Origin: Cellulosimicrobium cellulans
Lineage (GTDB): Bacteria; Actinomycetota; Actinomycetes; Actinomycetales; Cellulomonadaceae
DNA length: 64,000 nt
Assembly: GCF_007679345.1 (NCBI RefSeq)
Contig: NZ_VEGH01000010.1
Span: 1 to 64,000 of the forward strand
Direction of reading: 5' to 3'
Shown here: in pieces, positions 63,573 through 64,000 of the stretch
How the letters are laid out: each line of letters opens with the position of its first letter
Numbering within the stretch: the stretch's first letter is position 1
Translations under genes and position numbers: made by a program
The notes under the pieces: generated by a model
Told to the model about the DNA's origin: nothing
The model's input: the letters and a program-made list of their open reading frames with translations, nothing else
The model's database searches: none

Positions 63573-63578
63573 TACCGT
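63573..63578 (+). promoter_or_regulatory. -10 box of leaderless benE-like gene
   Basis: TACCGT, 7 nt before the GTG at 63586. Confidence 0.45.
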
Positions 63579-63585
63579 GCGGCGC

Positions 63586-64000
63586 GTGACCCGGCCCGAC
63601 GACTCCCCCGCCGTGACCGCGACCGCCGACCTCCCGGCGCGGGACGGCGGGACGCACGTCGCCGCCGGCGTCGTCACGGCGCTCGTCGGGTTTACCAGCG
63701 CGTTCGCCGTCGTGCTCGGCGGCCTGCGCGCGGTCGGCGCCACCCCCGCGCAGGCCGCGTCCGGGCTGCTGGCCGTCACGCTGGCGATGGGTGCGGCGAC
63801 GATCCTGCTGGCGTGGCGCACCCGGCTGCCGATCACGGTCGCCTGGTCGACCCCCGGCGCCGCCCTGCTCGCGACCACCGGGACCGCGGCGGGCGGGTGG
63901 CCCGAGGCGGTCGCGGGGTTCGTCCTGTGCGGGGTGCTGCTCGCGGCGGTCGGGCTGTGGCGGCGGCTCGAGCGCTGGGTGCGGCTGATCCCGGTGCCGC
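63586..64000 (+). CDS. BenE-family (benzoate/H+ symporter-like) transporter, 3' partial
   Basis: The first 138 residues are in the window. After an Asp/Thr-rich tail, the membrane part reads VVTALVGFTSAFAVVLGGLRAVGATPAQAASG, LAMGAATILLAW, and ITVAWSTPGAALLATTG, the conserved start of BenE/YdcO proteins. Substrate is probably an aromatic acid or a related anion, not provable here. The gene runs off the window. Confidence 0.85.
   Translation, partial: MTRPDDSPAVTATADLPARDGGTHVAAGVVTALVGFTSAFAVVLGGLRAVGATPAQAASGLLAVTLAMGAATILLAWRTRLPITVAWSTPGAALLATTGTAAGGWPEAVAGFVLCGVLLAAVGLWRRLERWVRLIPVP

Overview
The window is 64 kb of very high G+C DNA with the gene style of an actinobacterium, probably near Cellulomonas or other Micrococcales (inferred from coenzyme F420 genes, class E sortase, clpP1-clpP2-clpX, many GTG starts, and -10 boxes of the TANNNT type). 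It is chromosomal and gene-dense. I saw no prophage, insertion sequence, rRNA operon or CRISPR array. Two tRNA genes are present (Pro-TGG, Gly-TCC).

Layout. 1-13.2 kb: the end of a MocR-like regulator, then an F420 region: a three-gene ABC importer of the proposed F420-0 type fused by overlaps to cofD, then cofC, then an fgd-cofE pair, with small unknown genes, an HhH-GPD glycosylase-like gene and a nucleoside hydrolase between and after them. 13.2-16.2 kb: a LysR regulator divergent from an MFS exporter. 16.2-22.4 kb: an Sfp-type phosphopantetheinyl transferase convergent to an operon of a 1300-residue Pls/PosA-type peptide synthetase and an M1 metallopeptidase. The adenylation pocket residues I read are of lysine type, so this looks like a compact poly-lysine-like system. 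22.5-29.9 kb: an archaeal-type valS, a polar amino-acid ABC operon and a long-chain acyl-CoA ligase. 29.9-36.8 kb: Vms1-like protein, chorismate mutase, clpX, clpP2, clpP1, trigger factor, DoxX protein.

36.9-41.6 kb: an RCC1-repeat surface protein with a LAATG sorting signal, a FetB-like permease, a phosphotransferase and the two tRNAs. 41.6-52.5 kb: a carbohydrate-acid locus made of two divergent operons: (minus) ABC binding protein, two permeases, SDR, HpcH aldolase, RraA-like, KDG kinase, KDPG aldolase; (plus) SDR, Gfo/Idh/MocA dehydrogenase, SMP-30 lactonase, followed by a LysR gene. 52.6-58.4 kb: a flavoprotein, the actinobacterial trio (phosphomutase-like, DUF3090, SCO1664-type kinase) interrupted by a small membrane protein gene, a tyrosine phosphatase and a hydrolase. 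58.4-60.6 kb: cysK-cysE behind a short leader peptide ending Arg-Cys-Arg-Cys-Leu and an 11-bp stem, a likely cysteine attenuator. 60.7-64 kb: methylglyoxal synthase, class E sortase with a small membrane protein, an F420-type oxidoreductase and the start of a BenE transporter.

Functional links: the F420 genes supply cofactor for Fgd and the luciferase-like oxidoreductase at 62.4 kb; the class E sortase at 61.4 kb could anchor the RCC1 protein; the transferase at 16.2 kb could activate the peptide synthetase. Many monocistronic genes appear leaderless, with a -10 hexamer 6-7 nt before the start codon. Several 3' ends carry an unusual direct-plus-inverted repeat hairpin.
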